A stretch of DNA of 64,000 nucleotides from Novisyntrophococcus fermenticellae. Its GTDB lineage: Bacteria > Bacillota > Clostridia > Lachnospirales > Lachnospiraceae. The notes under the pieces were generated by a model. It was not told where the DNA came from. It was given only the letters and a program-made list of their open reading frames with translations, and did not search any database. The position numbers were made by a program, and so were the translations under genes. Shown here piece by piece: positions 25,256 to 33,546 of the stretch (positions are counted from its first letter, which is position 1; each line of letters begins with the position of its first letter). The stretch is from the NCBI RefSeq assembly GCF_018866245.1, contig NZ_CP076458.1, positions 992,001-1,056,000 of the forward strand, written 5' to 3'.

Positions 25256-25616
25256 GAGATACCTCCTCGTATAATAACAATTATTTGTATAACAATCGGG
25301 GGATTGCTTACAGAAAAATTATAGAGGGCAAGCATTAAAAAGAGAATAAACAAAAACATCCAATGTAGGAGCTTATAGAAAAAAAATGTTCTTATTCGAA
25401 AGAACTATCTGCAATATTTTTAGAAATATTCAATACGAAATCAAAAAATAATCATCATATTGGAAGGATGTATTATATAAAAACATTTTTAGAATGAAAT
25501 GCAGTTTTTCAGTATAATATCTTTATTCAAATTTGATAAAAAGTATGGTCTAATGTGGATAAGACATTTGCCAGGATGACAGATGAAATAGAAAACGAAA
25601 AAAGGGAGGATTCATT
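25256..25616. promoter_or_regulatory. Divergent regulatory region between the oxidoreductase and the sugar ABC operon
   Basis: These 361 bases hold no gene. On the plus strand TATAAT at 25513-25518 is a good -10 box with no strong -35, which suggests an activator-dependent promoter; the neighbouring YesN-type regulator is a candidate. On the minus strand TATAAT lies at 25323-25318. Two perfect inverted repeats could be operators: GTTCTT-ATTCGA-AAGAAC (25388-25405) and AATATTT-TTAG-AAATATT (25413-25430). The direct repeat ATAACAAT occurs twice near 25272-25295. Confidence 0.5.
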
Positions 25617-26933
25617 ATGATTAAAAGAAAGTACGGATTATTATTTGTTTTGGGAGCCATAGCAGCCACAATGATAAGTGGATGCGGAAACACTAAATCT
25701 GCAGACCCATCGGGAGAAAATGCGGAAAGCACTTCGCAGGAAAAATCTTCTTCCTCTTCGGAAGGAGAGCTGACATTACTTATGACCAATAGCTGGGTGG
25801 ACGAAAACAATCCCCTGGGAGTTGAGTTTAATAATGTCATCAAACAATATGAGAAAGAGAATCCTGGAGTAAAGATAACATTACAGGCTGCATCGCAGCA
25901 GGATATCAAAGAATCTTTCCAGACGGCTGCTTTGGCCGGAGGTGGACCGGATATTGTCATCATGGATAATTCGGGACATGCAATTGATTTGGCGGCGATG
26001 GGTCTGCTCGAACCACTTAAGAATTATGCTACAGCAGATGAGCTTATATCCCAGTATCAGGAGGGACCGCTCAATTCTGGTAAATTTGGAGGAGAATATT
26101 ATTCAGTTCCATGGTATATGGATTGCTGTGGGCTATACTACAATGCGGATCGCCTGAAAGAATTGAATCTGGAGGTTCCGACGAACTGGGAAGAGCTGTC
26201 GAAGGCACTGGATACTGTCTTGGGGGCAGGCTATGGCGGTATTGCAACGTATCAGAGCGCTTATGCTTTTTACTCCTTCTTCTATGAGAACGAGAACCCG
26301 GTCATTGATACCAGTGGTGAGATTCCCAAGGTGGTAATTGATAATGAAAATGGTAAGGAAGCATGGAACTACATCTGTGATCTAATCAAAAAAGGTGCAC
26401 TGGTTGAATCCTTTAAGGAAGCAACAACCTGGGATAAGGTTTATGAAAGCTTCGCGAATGGGGAGGCTACATTCCTTCTGGGAGGTGATTGGTGTGCATC
26501 GGGAATTGAGGGTGTGAATCCGGATGTGAACTATGGTATAGCTCCGATGGTTGCCGGTAAAACCCAGGCTACCATCCTTGGAGGCTGGACATGGAATATT
26601 AATGTAAACAGTAAAAACCCTAAGCTGGCCTATGATTTAATTTCTTATCTTAATTCTGAGAAGGGTGATTCTATCCTGGCGGTAGAAGGAAAGATTTCTG
26701 CGAGAAAAGGATTTGACTATGATAAGGCTCTGGAAGGAAAAGACAAACTGAAAGTGTTTACCGATGAATTCCCTTATACCGAGGCCAGACCGGCTGTAAT
26801 TAATGAGAAGACAATTGACCAGTTGATTACGAATGCGATTCTGGAGGTGAATTATGGGAAGAGCACAGCGGATGAAGCGCTGACGAAATTGACTTCAGAG
26901 CTAAATTCGAATATAGAGGAAAATTATAAATAA
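25617..26933 (+). CDS. Carbohydrate ABC transporter substrate-binding lipoprotein (CUT1, family 1)
   Basis: A 438-residue extracellular binding lipoprotein. The signal ends in the lipobox MISGC (Cys23), followed by a Ser/Glu-rich linker. The mature part has the family 1 solute-binding pattern, including AALAGGGPDIVIMDNSGHAI and a C-terminal region typical of oligosaccharide binders (GGWTWNINVNSKNPKLAYDL). A GGGAGG site precedes the ATG. Two CUT1 permeases follow, but no ATPase; such Firmicute operons commonly share an MsmX-type ATPase encoded elsewhere. A sensor kinase and regulator lie directly downstream and probably control this operon. The sugar is unknown. Confidence 0.9.
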   Translation: MIKRKYGLLFVLGAIAATMISGCGNTKSADPSGENAESTSQEKSSSSSEGELTLLMTNSWVDENNPLGVEFNNVIKQYEKENPGVKITLQAASQQDIKESFQTAALAGGGPDIVIMDNSGHAIDLAAMGLLEPLKNYATADELISQYQEGPLNSGKFGGEYYSVPWYMDCCGLYYNADRLKELNLEVPTNWEELSKALDTVLGAGYGGIATYQSAYAFYSFFYENENPVIDTSGEIPKVVIDNENGKEAWNYICDLIKKGALVESFKEATTWDKVYESFANGEATFLLGGDWCASGIEGVNPDVNYGIAPMVAGKTQATILGGWTWNINVNSKNPKLAYDLISYLNSEKGDSILAVEGKISARKGFDYDKALEGKDKLKVFTDEFPYTEARPAVINEKTIDQLITNAILEVNYGKSTADEALTKLTSELNSNIEENYK

Positions 26934-26940
26934 AGTTTTG

Positions 26941-26975
26941 CATGCAGTCCCGCCTGAAATGTATGGGACTGCATG
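26941..26975 (+). other. Stable hairpin between the binding-protein and permease genes
   Basis: CATGCAGTCCC (26941-26951) pairs perfectly with GGGACTGCATG (26965-26975), 11 bp with a 13-base loop and no T-run. It begins 7 bases after the binding-protein stop. The usual reading is an mRNA 3'-end protection or partial termination site that keeps binding-protein levels above permease levels. Confidence 0.7.
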
Positions 26976-26997
26976 TAAATTCGGGAGGAGGACAAAG

Positions 26998-27912
26998 GTG
27001 AGACAACATAGAATCGGAAAAAAGCTGGAATTAAAAAGAAACTGGCCGGGTTATCTGCTGCTTGCACCGGCGGTTATTGCTGTTCTGGCCTTAAGTATTT
27101 ATCCATTGTGCAGAGGTATCTATCTCAGCTTTGTAAATTATAATCTTGTACGTCCAAATGATGAGGCATTTAATACATTTGCCGGATTGAATAATTATAT
27201 AAAGATCTTTAAGGATAAAATTTTTATCCAGTCAATTGGTAATACAGTGAAATGGACGGTAATCAATCTGGTAGTCCAGCTTGTAGTTGCGATGCTGCTT
27301 GCATTGGCGCTTAACCGTAAGATGAAGGGCAGGTCTGTATTCCGGACACTGATACTTGTACCCTGGGCGGTTCCTCATGCGATTGCGGCGATGACATTTA
27401 CATTTCTATACAATGCGAATGTAGGAATAATCAATATATTGGCAGTGAAACTGGGATTGATTACAGAATCGGTATCGTGGCTTGGCAACGTGGGCTCTGC
27501 CTTCTGGTGTGTAATTCTGGTAGCAATCTGGAAAGGAATTCCATTTCAGATGATTTTTATTCTGGCAGCATTGCAGGGAATACCCGGAGATGTATATGAG
27601 AGTGCGGATATAGACGGAGCCAGCAGATGGCAAAGCTTCTGGAGGATTACCTTACCAATTATCAAGGAGCCATTGGCCATATCAACAATCCTTAACCTGA
27701 TTGGAATCATATCCTGTTTCAATACAATCTGGTTAATGACAGAAGGCGGACCTTTATATAGCACAGAAATTATATATACGTATGCATACAGGGAAGCATT
27801 TATCAAACATAACTTCGGAACCGGAGCAGCGGCATCGGTTATACTGTTTATATTTATGACATTATTTTCGTGGATTTATCTCAGGATGATCAGTGAAAAG
27901 GAGGGGCAGTGA
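26998..27912 (+). CDS. Carbohydrate ABC transporter permease (MalF/UgpA type)
   Basis: A 304-residue membrane protein of the CUT1 permease family, with six predicted hydrophobic segments. The first (WPGYLLLAPAVIAVLALSIY) and the EAA loop (YESADIDGASRWQSFWRITLP) are characteristic. It pairs with the next gene to form the channel. The GTG at 26998 is chosen because GGAGGAGG lies 6-7 bases upstream; the longer frame from 26938 would run through the hairpin and has no site. Its stop overlaps the start of the next permease. Confidence 0.9.
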   Translation: MRQHRIGKKLELKRNWPGYLLLAPAVIAVLALSIYPLCRGIYLSFVNYNLVRPNDEAFNTFAGLNNYIKIFKDKIFIQSIGNTVKWTVINLVVQLVVAMLLALALNRKMKGRSVFRTLILVPWAVPHAIAAMTFTFLYNANVGIINILAVKLGLITESVSWLGNVGSAFWCVILVAIWKGIPFQMIFILAALQGIPGDVYESADIDGASRWQSFWRITLPIIKEPLAISTILNLIGIISCFNTIWLMTEGGPLYSTEIIYTYAYREAFIKHNFGTGAAASVILFIFMTLFSWIYLRMISEKEGQ

Positions 27913-28748
27913 TGAACAGAATTCAGAAAGAGCGAATCAGAACAGTAATTGCCTATGTATTTACTGTTCTTATGGTGGCGGCATCCATTCTTCCCTTTTT
28001 ATATGTAATACTGACTGCTCTGAAATCATCGGAACAGATATATGATCCAACCCAGATTATTCCGTCCTATATAACCTTTGATAATTTCAAACAGGTGATT
28101 TTTCATTCCAATTTCATACGGTATTTTGTAAACAGTATATTTATAACAGTGGTTACAATGGTGATTTGTATGATTTTATCAGTTATGGCGGCGTATGGTT
28201 TGACCAGATATTACATCGCCGGGGCAGAGAAGATAAAAATGGTAATTCTTATGACCAGAATGTTTCCCGGTATTTTACTTTGTATTCCATATTATGTTAT
28301 AATGAAGCAAATGAATCTGATTGACAGCTACGTGGGACTGATAATGATGTATTGCTCTTTTACGCTTCCATTTGCCATATGGAATACATGTGCCTTTTTT
28401 AACACCATACCATGGGATTTGGAGGAGGCGGCCATGATTGATGGATGCAGTAGAATCCGCTCTTTCTTTTCTGTTATTTTATATGTGGCAAAGCCGGGAT
28501 TATTCGTAACCGCATTGTTCTGCTTCATGTCATCATGGGACGAGTATATGTACGCAGCGACATTTATCAATACGACCCTGAAGAAAACAATTCAGGTGGG
28601 AATGAAGGATTTTATCGGCCAGTATTCCATAGACTGGGGGCTTTTGATGGCAGCAGTTGTAATCAGCCTGATTCCGATTTTGATTTTCTTTGCTTTAGTA
28701 CAAAAAAATCTGGTAGAAGGTTTATCATCGGGTGCAGTTAAGGGGTAG
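27912..28748 (+). CDS. Carbohydrate ABC transporter permease (MalG/UgpE type)
   Basis: A 278-residue CUT1 permease, the partner of the preceding gene. It has the N-terminal signal-anchor segment (VFTVLMVAASILPFLYVILTA), the EAA motif (DLEEAAMIDGCSRIRSFFSVI) and the family ending FFALVQKNLVEGLSSGAVKG. The ATG at 27912 overlaps the previous stop (TGATG) and follows AAGGAGGGG by about 6 bases. The sensor kinase gene starts at the stop codon of this gene, so transporter and sensor are one transcription unit. Confidence 0.92.
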   Translation: MNRIQKERIRTVIAYVFTVLMVAASILPFLYVILTALKSSEQIYDPTQIIPSYITFDNFKQVIFHSNFIRYFVNSIFITVVTMVICMILSVMAAYGLTRYYIAGAEKIKMVILMTRMFPGILLCIPYYVIMKQMNLIDSYVGLIMMYCSFTLPFAIWNTCAFFNTIPWDLEEAAMIDGCSRIRSFFSVILYVAKPGLFVTALFCFMSSWDEYMYAATFINTTLKKTIQVGMKDFIGQYSIDWGLLMAAVVISLIPILIFFALVQKNLVEGLSSGAVKG

Positions 28749-30527
28749 ATGGGGATGCAAAATAAAAGTATTCGTACACAGATGATCGTGTATCTGGGAG
28801 GATTTGTAATCCTCCCTCTTTGTCTTGCGCTAATGATTTTAAATGTATATCTTCAGAGGACTATCTCTGACAATAAGATTAATCAGCAGCAGATACTTAT
28901 GAAGCAGATAAAGGACAATGCGGAACAGATGATTGAAGTGTCTAATTATGTTTCAAGCATGATGATGATTAATCAGGAGGTTTTGGAAGGACTGCACATA
29001 TTGGAGAATGAAGAGGACAGCTATAATGTTTATAAAGCCCGTGAAGATATTTCCATGAAAATATCCGAGTTAGAAAGCAGTACCTTAAATGCAGTCGGCG
29101 GAAAGCTTGCTGTGCTTACAAATTCGGGATATCTGATTGGTTCACATAATCTGAGCAAAACCGCCGTGAAGTATCAGGATACAGACTGGTATCAGCAGAT
29201 TATTGAAAATGGACGTACTCCGACTTACTCCACTAAGATAGCACAATTTTTTGAAGAAATGAATCATATAAAAGAGAGACCCTATCAAGCCTTATATTTT
29301 GGGAGAAGTATCCGGGACTATTCCGGAAAATGCCTGGGAGTTATTTTTGTTCGCCTGTCTGATGATAAGATATGGGGCGGGTTTATACAGTCACTGTATG
29401 AAGATGAAAAAAGTACACTGTATATCTATAATGCAGAGGATCAAACGCAGCTTATTTACAACCAGCAAGAAAACAATGCAGATGATCTGATGAAGCAGAT
29501 TTTAACGGATGAAGAGATAAACAGGGGTACTACAGCAGAAGGACTTCATTATTTTACACTGAAAATGAAAAGCTCGGATAATTTTCTGATCTATACTGCA
29601 CCTAAAAATATTGTTTTCGCAGAAAATGATTTGATAAACAACCGGATTTTACAGATGATTTTGTTGCTTGTGCTTCTGACCTGCGTGATACTAATTTATC
29701 TGTCGAAGCGGCTATCTGATCCCATAAGGTGTGTTGCGCGTCAGATAGAAAACTCTGAGAATGCGATTGATACAATTCATTTGTCAAAACATACTTTTTT
29801 GGAAATCAATACCTTTATCCAAAGCTATAATAAAGCTACCGGGCGGATACTGGAGTTGATTGAAAAAGTAAAAGAAGAGAGTCGCCTGAAAGAGAAGGCA
29901 CATTATGAGATGCTGATGTCCCAGATATCACCACATTTCGTTTTTAATACAGTCAATACAGTGCGCATCATGGCGAAGGAACACGGTGAAACGGAAACAG
30001 AGCAGGCTTTGACCGCCCTGGGTGAAATTCTTCATGCCGTGTATGCCAATCAAAATGGAATGACAACCGTTGGAAGAGAAGTGGCGATTGTGGCGTCCTA
30101 TGTACAGATTATGCAGATCAGATTTGGGAAAACATTCCAGTATTATGATGTATTGCCAAGTGATTTATATTTTTACGAAATACCGGCTTTTACGCTGCAG
30201 CCTATTCTGGAAAATGCCATTTTGCATGGGGTCAGCGGGGTTCAGGGTGGGCAGATTATATTATCAGCGGTGGAATACGAATATGACTTTGTGATATCTG
30301 TATTTAACAACGGAAATTCAGCAGAAAGAGAAGCGATGGAACAGATATTGAAAAGCCCTGTGAGAAATAAAAGTAATTTTACCGGAATTGGTCTTTCGAA
30401 TGTGAATGCCAGACTGAAAATGTTGTATGGAGATCAATATGGACTTATCTTTAACGAGAAAGTTCAAAACGGTTTTGAGATGTGGATTCGTGTACCTAAG
30501 AGACGAGAAGGGGGCGAACGTAAATGA
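28749..30527 (+). CDS. YesM-type sensor histidine kinase
   Basis: A 592-residue membrane sensor kinase. A transmembrane helix near the N-terminus (GGFVILPLCLALMILNVYL) and one near residue 300 flank an extracellular sensor domain; a HAMP-like linker, a His_kinase domain (SQISPHFVFNT, phosphorylated His396) and a HATPase_c domain (ILENAILHGVSG, later GIGLSNVNARL) follow. This is the YesM/LytS class common in carbohydrate loci. It starts at the end of the permease gene and overlaps the response regulator by 4 bases. It probably senses the sugar, or its bound transporter protein, outside the cell. Confidence 0.92.
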   Translation: MGMQNKSIRTQMIVYLGGFVILPLCLALMILNVYLQRTISDNKINQQQILMKQIKDNAEQMIEVSNYVSSMMMINQEVLEGLHILENEEDSYNVYKAREDISMKISELESSTLNAVGGKLAVLTNSGYLIGSHNLSKTAVKYQDTDWYQQIIENGRTPTYSTKIAQFFEEMNHIKERPYQALYFGRSIRDYSGKCLGVIFVRLSDDKIWGGFIQSLYEDEKSTLYIYNAEDQTQLIYNQQENNADDLMKQILTDEEINRGTTAEGLHYFTLKMKSSDNFLIYTAPKNIVFAENDLINNRILQMILLLVLLTCVILIYLSKRLSDPIRCVARQIENSENAIDTIHLSKHTFLEINTFIQSYNKATGRILELIEKVKEESRLKEKAHYEMLMSQISPHFVFNTVNTVRIMAKEHGETETEQALTALGEILHAVYANQNGMTTVGREVAIVASYVQIMQIRFGKTFQYYDVLPSDLYFYEIPAFTLQPILENAILHGVSGVQGGQIILSAVEYEYDFVISVFNNGNSAEREAMEQILKSPVRNKSNFTGIGLSNVNARLKMLYGDQYGLIFNEKVQNGFEMWIRVPKRREGGERK

Positions 30528-32047
30528 AGGTGCTGATTGTGGAGGATGAAATCCTGTCAAGAATCGGTCTGAGACAGTTGGTGGACTGGAAGAATCTGGG
30601 GCTCACATTGCTGGAGGATGCAGCAGATGGGGAAGAGGCAATAGAAATCATCCGAAAGGAATATCCCGAAATTATACTGTTGGATCTGAATATTCCAAAG
30701 ATAAACGGGCTTCAGTTACTGGAACGGTTGAAAGCGTATCATTATGAGTATCGTGTCATTGTCATCAGCTGCAATGAGGAGTTTGATAAGGTAAAACAGG
30801 CTATGAAATTGGGAGCATATGATTATCTGAGAAAGTTGAACCTTTCTTCCGGGGAACTTCTGCGTACACTAGTCAAATGTAAGTTTGAATTGAGTAAAAA
30901 GGCTGCTAATACGAATAAAGTTGCTCTGCATGGAGTTATCAGTGATATAAAATACGAAGATTTAATCAGCGGAAATGGACGGCAGATTTTTATGGAGGAA
31001 AAGTGTTATGAAACTTTGGTCTGCATACAGCTGCAGGCCGGGCATACCCCTGATGCTATATATCTGCTGGAAGAGAAGTCCAGAAAGTTTCTGGCCGAAT
31101 ATAAAATCAATACATTGGTAATCAGAAAGGACCTTCAAAGCTGTTTTTATCTTTTCCCGGAAACTTGCAAGATATCATTTCTGGAAGAGTGGAACGGGAA
31201 ATTAGAGAATATTTTTGAAAACAAAGTCTATATGGGATGCGTCTATCATAAAATTAAAGATACGCAGGAGTTGTTTGAAAATCTGCTCTTGTCGGAGCAA
31301 ATTCGCACAATCAGTTACTATGACGAAACAGATACGCTCCGGATATTTAGCGAAAAATTAAAAACAAATGATCATAGTCCAAGAGGAATGCTGGATTTGA
31401 TACATGAGCTTCAAAGCATGGTTGCGAAATTTGACCGGGAAAAGATTCATAGCTGCATCAGCAGCATATTCTGCCTTATCCGAGACACACCTTATACCAG
31501 CGTGAACGTTCTGCGCCGCATTTTTATGGACATGCTGGGAATTTATTCCATTGCAGCCCAGAGTATGGGTGGAGCCATTGAAGAAATCTATATAAGAGAA
31601 GATAACTGCCATTATCAGAACATCATGATGATGAACAGTCTTATGCAGATAGAGGCATGGTTTCTTGAATTTTCAGATGCATTTTTACAATGTTTTTTAA
31701 TCTGCTATAAATGCAGCCGGTCTGAAATTCTTAAAAAGGCTCTTGCATACATCAAAGAGAATCTGTATATACAGGTACAGCTTTCGGATACAGCGAAAGA
31801 AATTGGGGTTTCGGCAGCTTATCTGAGCACACTATTTAAAAAAGAAATGGGGCAGAATTTTATAGAATATGTGAATCAACAGAAAACTGAGGCAGCAAAA
31901 AAATTGTTGGAAGAGGGAAAGATGGTGTATGAAATATCAGATAAGCTCGGTTATGAGAACAGCACCTATTTTTCAAAGGTATTTAAGAAATTCACAAACA
32001 TGTCACCAGATACTTATCGAAAATTACAAACACACAAAAAACTGTAA
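30524..32047 (+). CDS. YesN-type response regulator with AraC DNA-binding domain
   Basis: A 507-residue regulator with a receiver domain (phosphoacceptor Asp54 in LLDLNIPKINGL, acidic pair in VEDE near residue 7), a long linker region and a C-terminal AraC-type double helix-turn-helix (about residues 405-500; DTAKEIGVSAAYLSTLFKKEMG and YEISDKLGYENSTYFSKVFKK). It is the partner of the YesM-type kinase, with a 4-base overlap, and likely activates the CUT1 operon at 25617, whose promoter lacks a good -35 box. No clear terminator follows. Confidence 0.93.
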   Translation: MKVLIVEDEILSRIGLRQLVDWKNLGLTLLEDAADGEEAIEIIRKEYPEIILLDLNIPKINGLQLLERLKAYHYEYRVIVISCNEEFDKVKQAMKLGAYDYLRKLNLSSGELLRTLVKCKFELSKKAANTNKVALHGVISDIKYEDLISGNGRQIFMEEKCYETLVCIQLQAGHTPDAIYLLEEKSRKFLAEYKINTLVIRKDLQSCFYLFPETCKISFLEEWNGKLENIFENKVYMGCVYHKIKDTQELFENLLLSEQIRTISYYDETDTLRIFSEKLKTNDHSPRGMLDLIHELQSMVAKFDREKIHSCISSIFCLIRDTPYTSVNVLRRIFMDMLGIYSIAAQSMGGAIEEIYIREDNCHYQNIMMMNSLMQIEAWFLEFSDAFLQCFLICYKCSRSEILKKALAYIKENLYIQVQLSDTAKEIGVSAAYLSTLFKKEMGQNFIEYVNQQKTEAAKKLLEEGKMVYEISDKLGYENSTYFSKVFKKFTNMSPDTYRKLQTHKKL

Positions 32048-32080
32048 TTGTACAAAAATCAAAATAATCTGAAAAAACTA

Positions 32081-32109
32081 TTGTGTTAATATATTAACAA
32101 TGTTATAAT
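32081..32109 (+). promoter_or_regulatory. Promoter with a Rex-type operator before the alcohol dehydrogenase
   Basis: TTGTGT (32081-32086), a 17-base spacer and TATAAT (32104-32109) form a good promoter. Overlapping the -35 box and spacer is the perfect palindrome TGTTAATATATTAACA (32084-32099). It matches the Rex consensus TTGTTAANNNNTTAACAA at every fixed position except the first base. Rex is the NADH/NAD+-sensing repressor of fermentation genes in Firmicutes, so repression at low NADH is expected. Confidence 0.82.
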
Positions 32110-32148
32110 AAATGTAACTGTTGACCCAATATGATTATGGAGGATTGG

Positions 32149-33324
32149 ATGATGATGAGATTTACATTGCCAAGAGACATGTATTATGGAAAGGGCGCAC
32201 TTGAGGAACTGAAGCACATTGAGGGAAAGAAGGCTGTTTTAGTCTTAGGAGGCGGATCCATGAAGAAATTCGGATTTGTGGATAAAGTCCTTGCGTACCT
32301 GAAAGAAGCCGGTATTGAAACGACCCTGATTGAAAATGTAGAACCGGATCCGTCGGTTGAAACAGTTATGAAGGGTGCCAAAGTTATGAGAGAATTTGAA
32401 CCTGACTGGATTATATCCATGGGCGGAGGTTCTCCGATTGATGCTGCAAAAGCCATGTGGGTATTCTACGAATATCCGGATACCACATTTGAGGAAATTA
32501 TTCAACCTTTTTCTTTTCCGACTTTAAGACAAAAAGCAAAATTCATAGCGATTCCGTCCACATCGGGAACAGCAACAGAGGTTACTGCTTTTTCAGTTAT
32601 TACAGATTACTCCAAAGGCGTGAAGTATCCTTTAGCTGATTTCAATATCACCCCGGATATAGCGATTGTAGATCCGGAACTGGCAGAGACCATGCCTGCG
32701 AAATTAGTTGCCCATACGGGAATGGACGCACTAACACATGCCATCGAAGCATATGTGTCAACCCTGAACAGTCCTTTTACGGATCCGCTTGCCATTAAGG
32801 CAATCCAGATGGTATTTAGGTATCTTCCGGATTCTTACAGTGGCGATATGGCAGCGAGAGAACAGATGCATTATGCACAATGTCTGGCAGGACAGGCATT
32901 TTCCAATGCACTTTTAGGAATTACCCATTCAATGGCTCACAAAACAGGTGCTGCTTTTTCAAACGGGCATATCCCACATGGATGTGCGAATGCGATTTAC
33001 CTTCCTTACGTTATTAAATTCAATGCCGCAAACGCAATGAATCGCTATGCGGACATAGCAAGGAGTGTGGGGATAACCGGCAGTGATGAAGAATGCGTAA
33101 AAGGTCTGTGTGATAAAATTGATGCTTACAATGTCAAGCTGAGCATTCCTAAAACTTTAAAAGAATTCGGTGTTTTGGAAAAAGAATTTAAAGAGAAGGT
33201 AGAAACCATCGCTGAGTTAGCAGTAGGGGATGCATGTACCGGATCAAATCCCAGGCCAATCACACCTGCCGAGATGGAAAAATTATTAACATGTACTTAT
33301 TATGGTACAGAAGTAGATTTTTAA
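32149..33324 (+). CDS. Iron-containing alcohol dehydrogenase
   Basis: A 391-residue group III (Fe-dependent) alcohol dehydrogenase, which reduces an aldehyde or ketone with NAD(P)H in the cytoplasm. Family motifs are SMGGGSPIDAAKAMW (cofactor), PSTSGTATEVTAFSV, and the metal-site region HTGMDALTHAIEAYVS plus GITHSMAHKTGAAFSNGHIPHGCANAIYLP with its spaced histidines. Three consecutive ATG codons lie at 32149, 32152 and 32155 after GGAGG at 32139-32143; 32149 or 32152 is most likely. A frame start at 32131 would include the ribosome binding site and is rejected. Its Rex-type promoter suggests a redox-balancing role during fermentation. The gene seems independent of the flanking sugar operons. 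Confidence 0.93.
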   Translation: MMMRFTLPRDMYYGKGALEELKHIEGKKAVLVLGGGSMKKFGFVDKVLAYLKEAGIETTLIENVEPDPSVETVMKGAKVMREFEPDWIISMGGGSPIDAAKAMWVFYEYPDTTFEEIIQPFSFPTLRQKAKFIAIPSTSGTATEVTAFSVITDYSKGVKYPLADFNITPDIAIVDPELAETMPAKLVAHTGMDALTHAIEAYVSTLNSPFTDPLAIKAIQMVFRYLPDSYSGDMAAREQMHYAQCLAGQAFSNALLGITHSMAHKTGAAFSNGHIPHGCANAIYLPYVIKFNAANAMNRYADIARSVGITGSDEECVKGLCDKIDAYNVKLSIPKTLKEFGVLEKEFKEKVETIAELAVGDACTGSNPRPITPAEMEKLLTCTYYGTEVDF

Positions 33325-33345
33325 TAAATGCATACTTATTTTCAA

Positions 33346-33383
33346 CCTACAGGGGGCACATCCACGGATGTGCCCCCTGTAGG
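33346..33383. terminator. Long hairpin after the alcohol dehydrogenase gene
   Basis: An 18-bp perfect stem (33346-33363 with 33366-33383) closes over AC. No T-run follows on the plus strand, so it is a terminator-like structure of uncertain efficiency. It separates the alcohol dehydrogenase from the sensor operon. Confidence 0.7.
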
Positions 33384-33414
33384 GCGTTACAGAGTTAAAT
33401 GAATATAACTAATA

Positions 33415-33477
33415 GTAACATTTTACATTCATATAGTAGAAAAACCTATGGATAATGACTCCCGAATCATGTATCAT
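33415..33477 (+). promoter_or_regulatory. Promoter with a two-box operator, copy 1 (sensor operon)
   Basis: Box 1 GTAACATTTTACA (33415-33427) and box 2 GTAGAAAA-ACC-TATGGAT (33436-33453) have GTA starts exactly 21 bases apart. A -10-like TATCAT lies at 33472-33477. The same layout recurs at 48395 and 53212. The predicted start of transcription near 33484 lies downstream of the long-frame start at 33448, supporting the later start of the regulator gene. Confidence 0.7.
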
Positions 33478-33546
33478 GATAAAATAACTATGCTCTTTTT
33501 TAGGAAGAGCCTTGTATTTACCGGTGGGAAGGATAATTATTCAAAA

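Noticed and set aside
33448..33546. N-terminal extension of the response regulator from ATG 33448
   Set aside because: It lies upstream of the predicted transcription start and the extra 33 residues do not fit a receiver domain.
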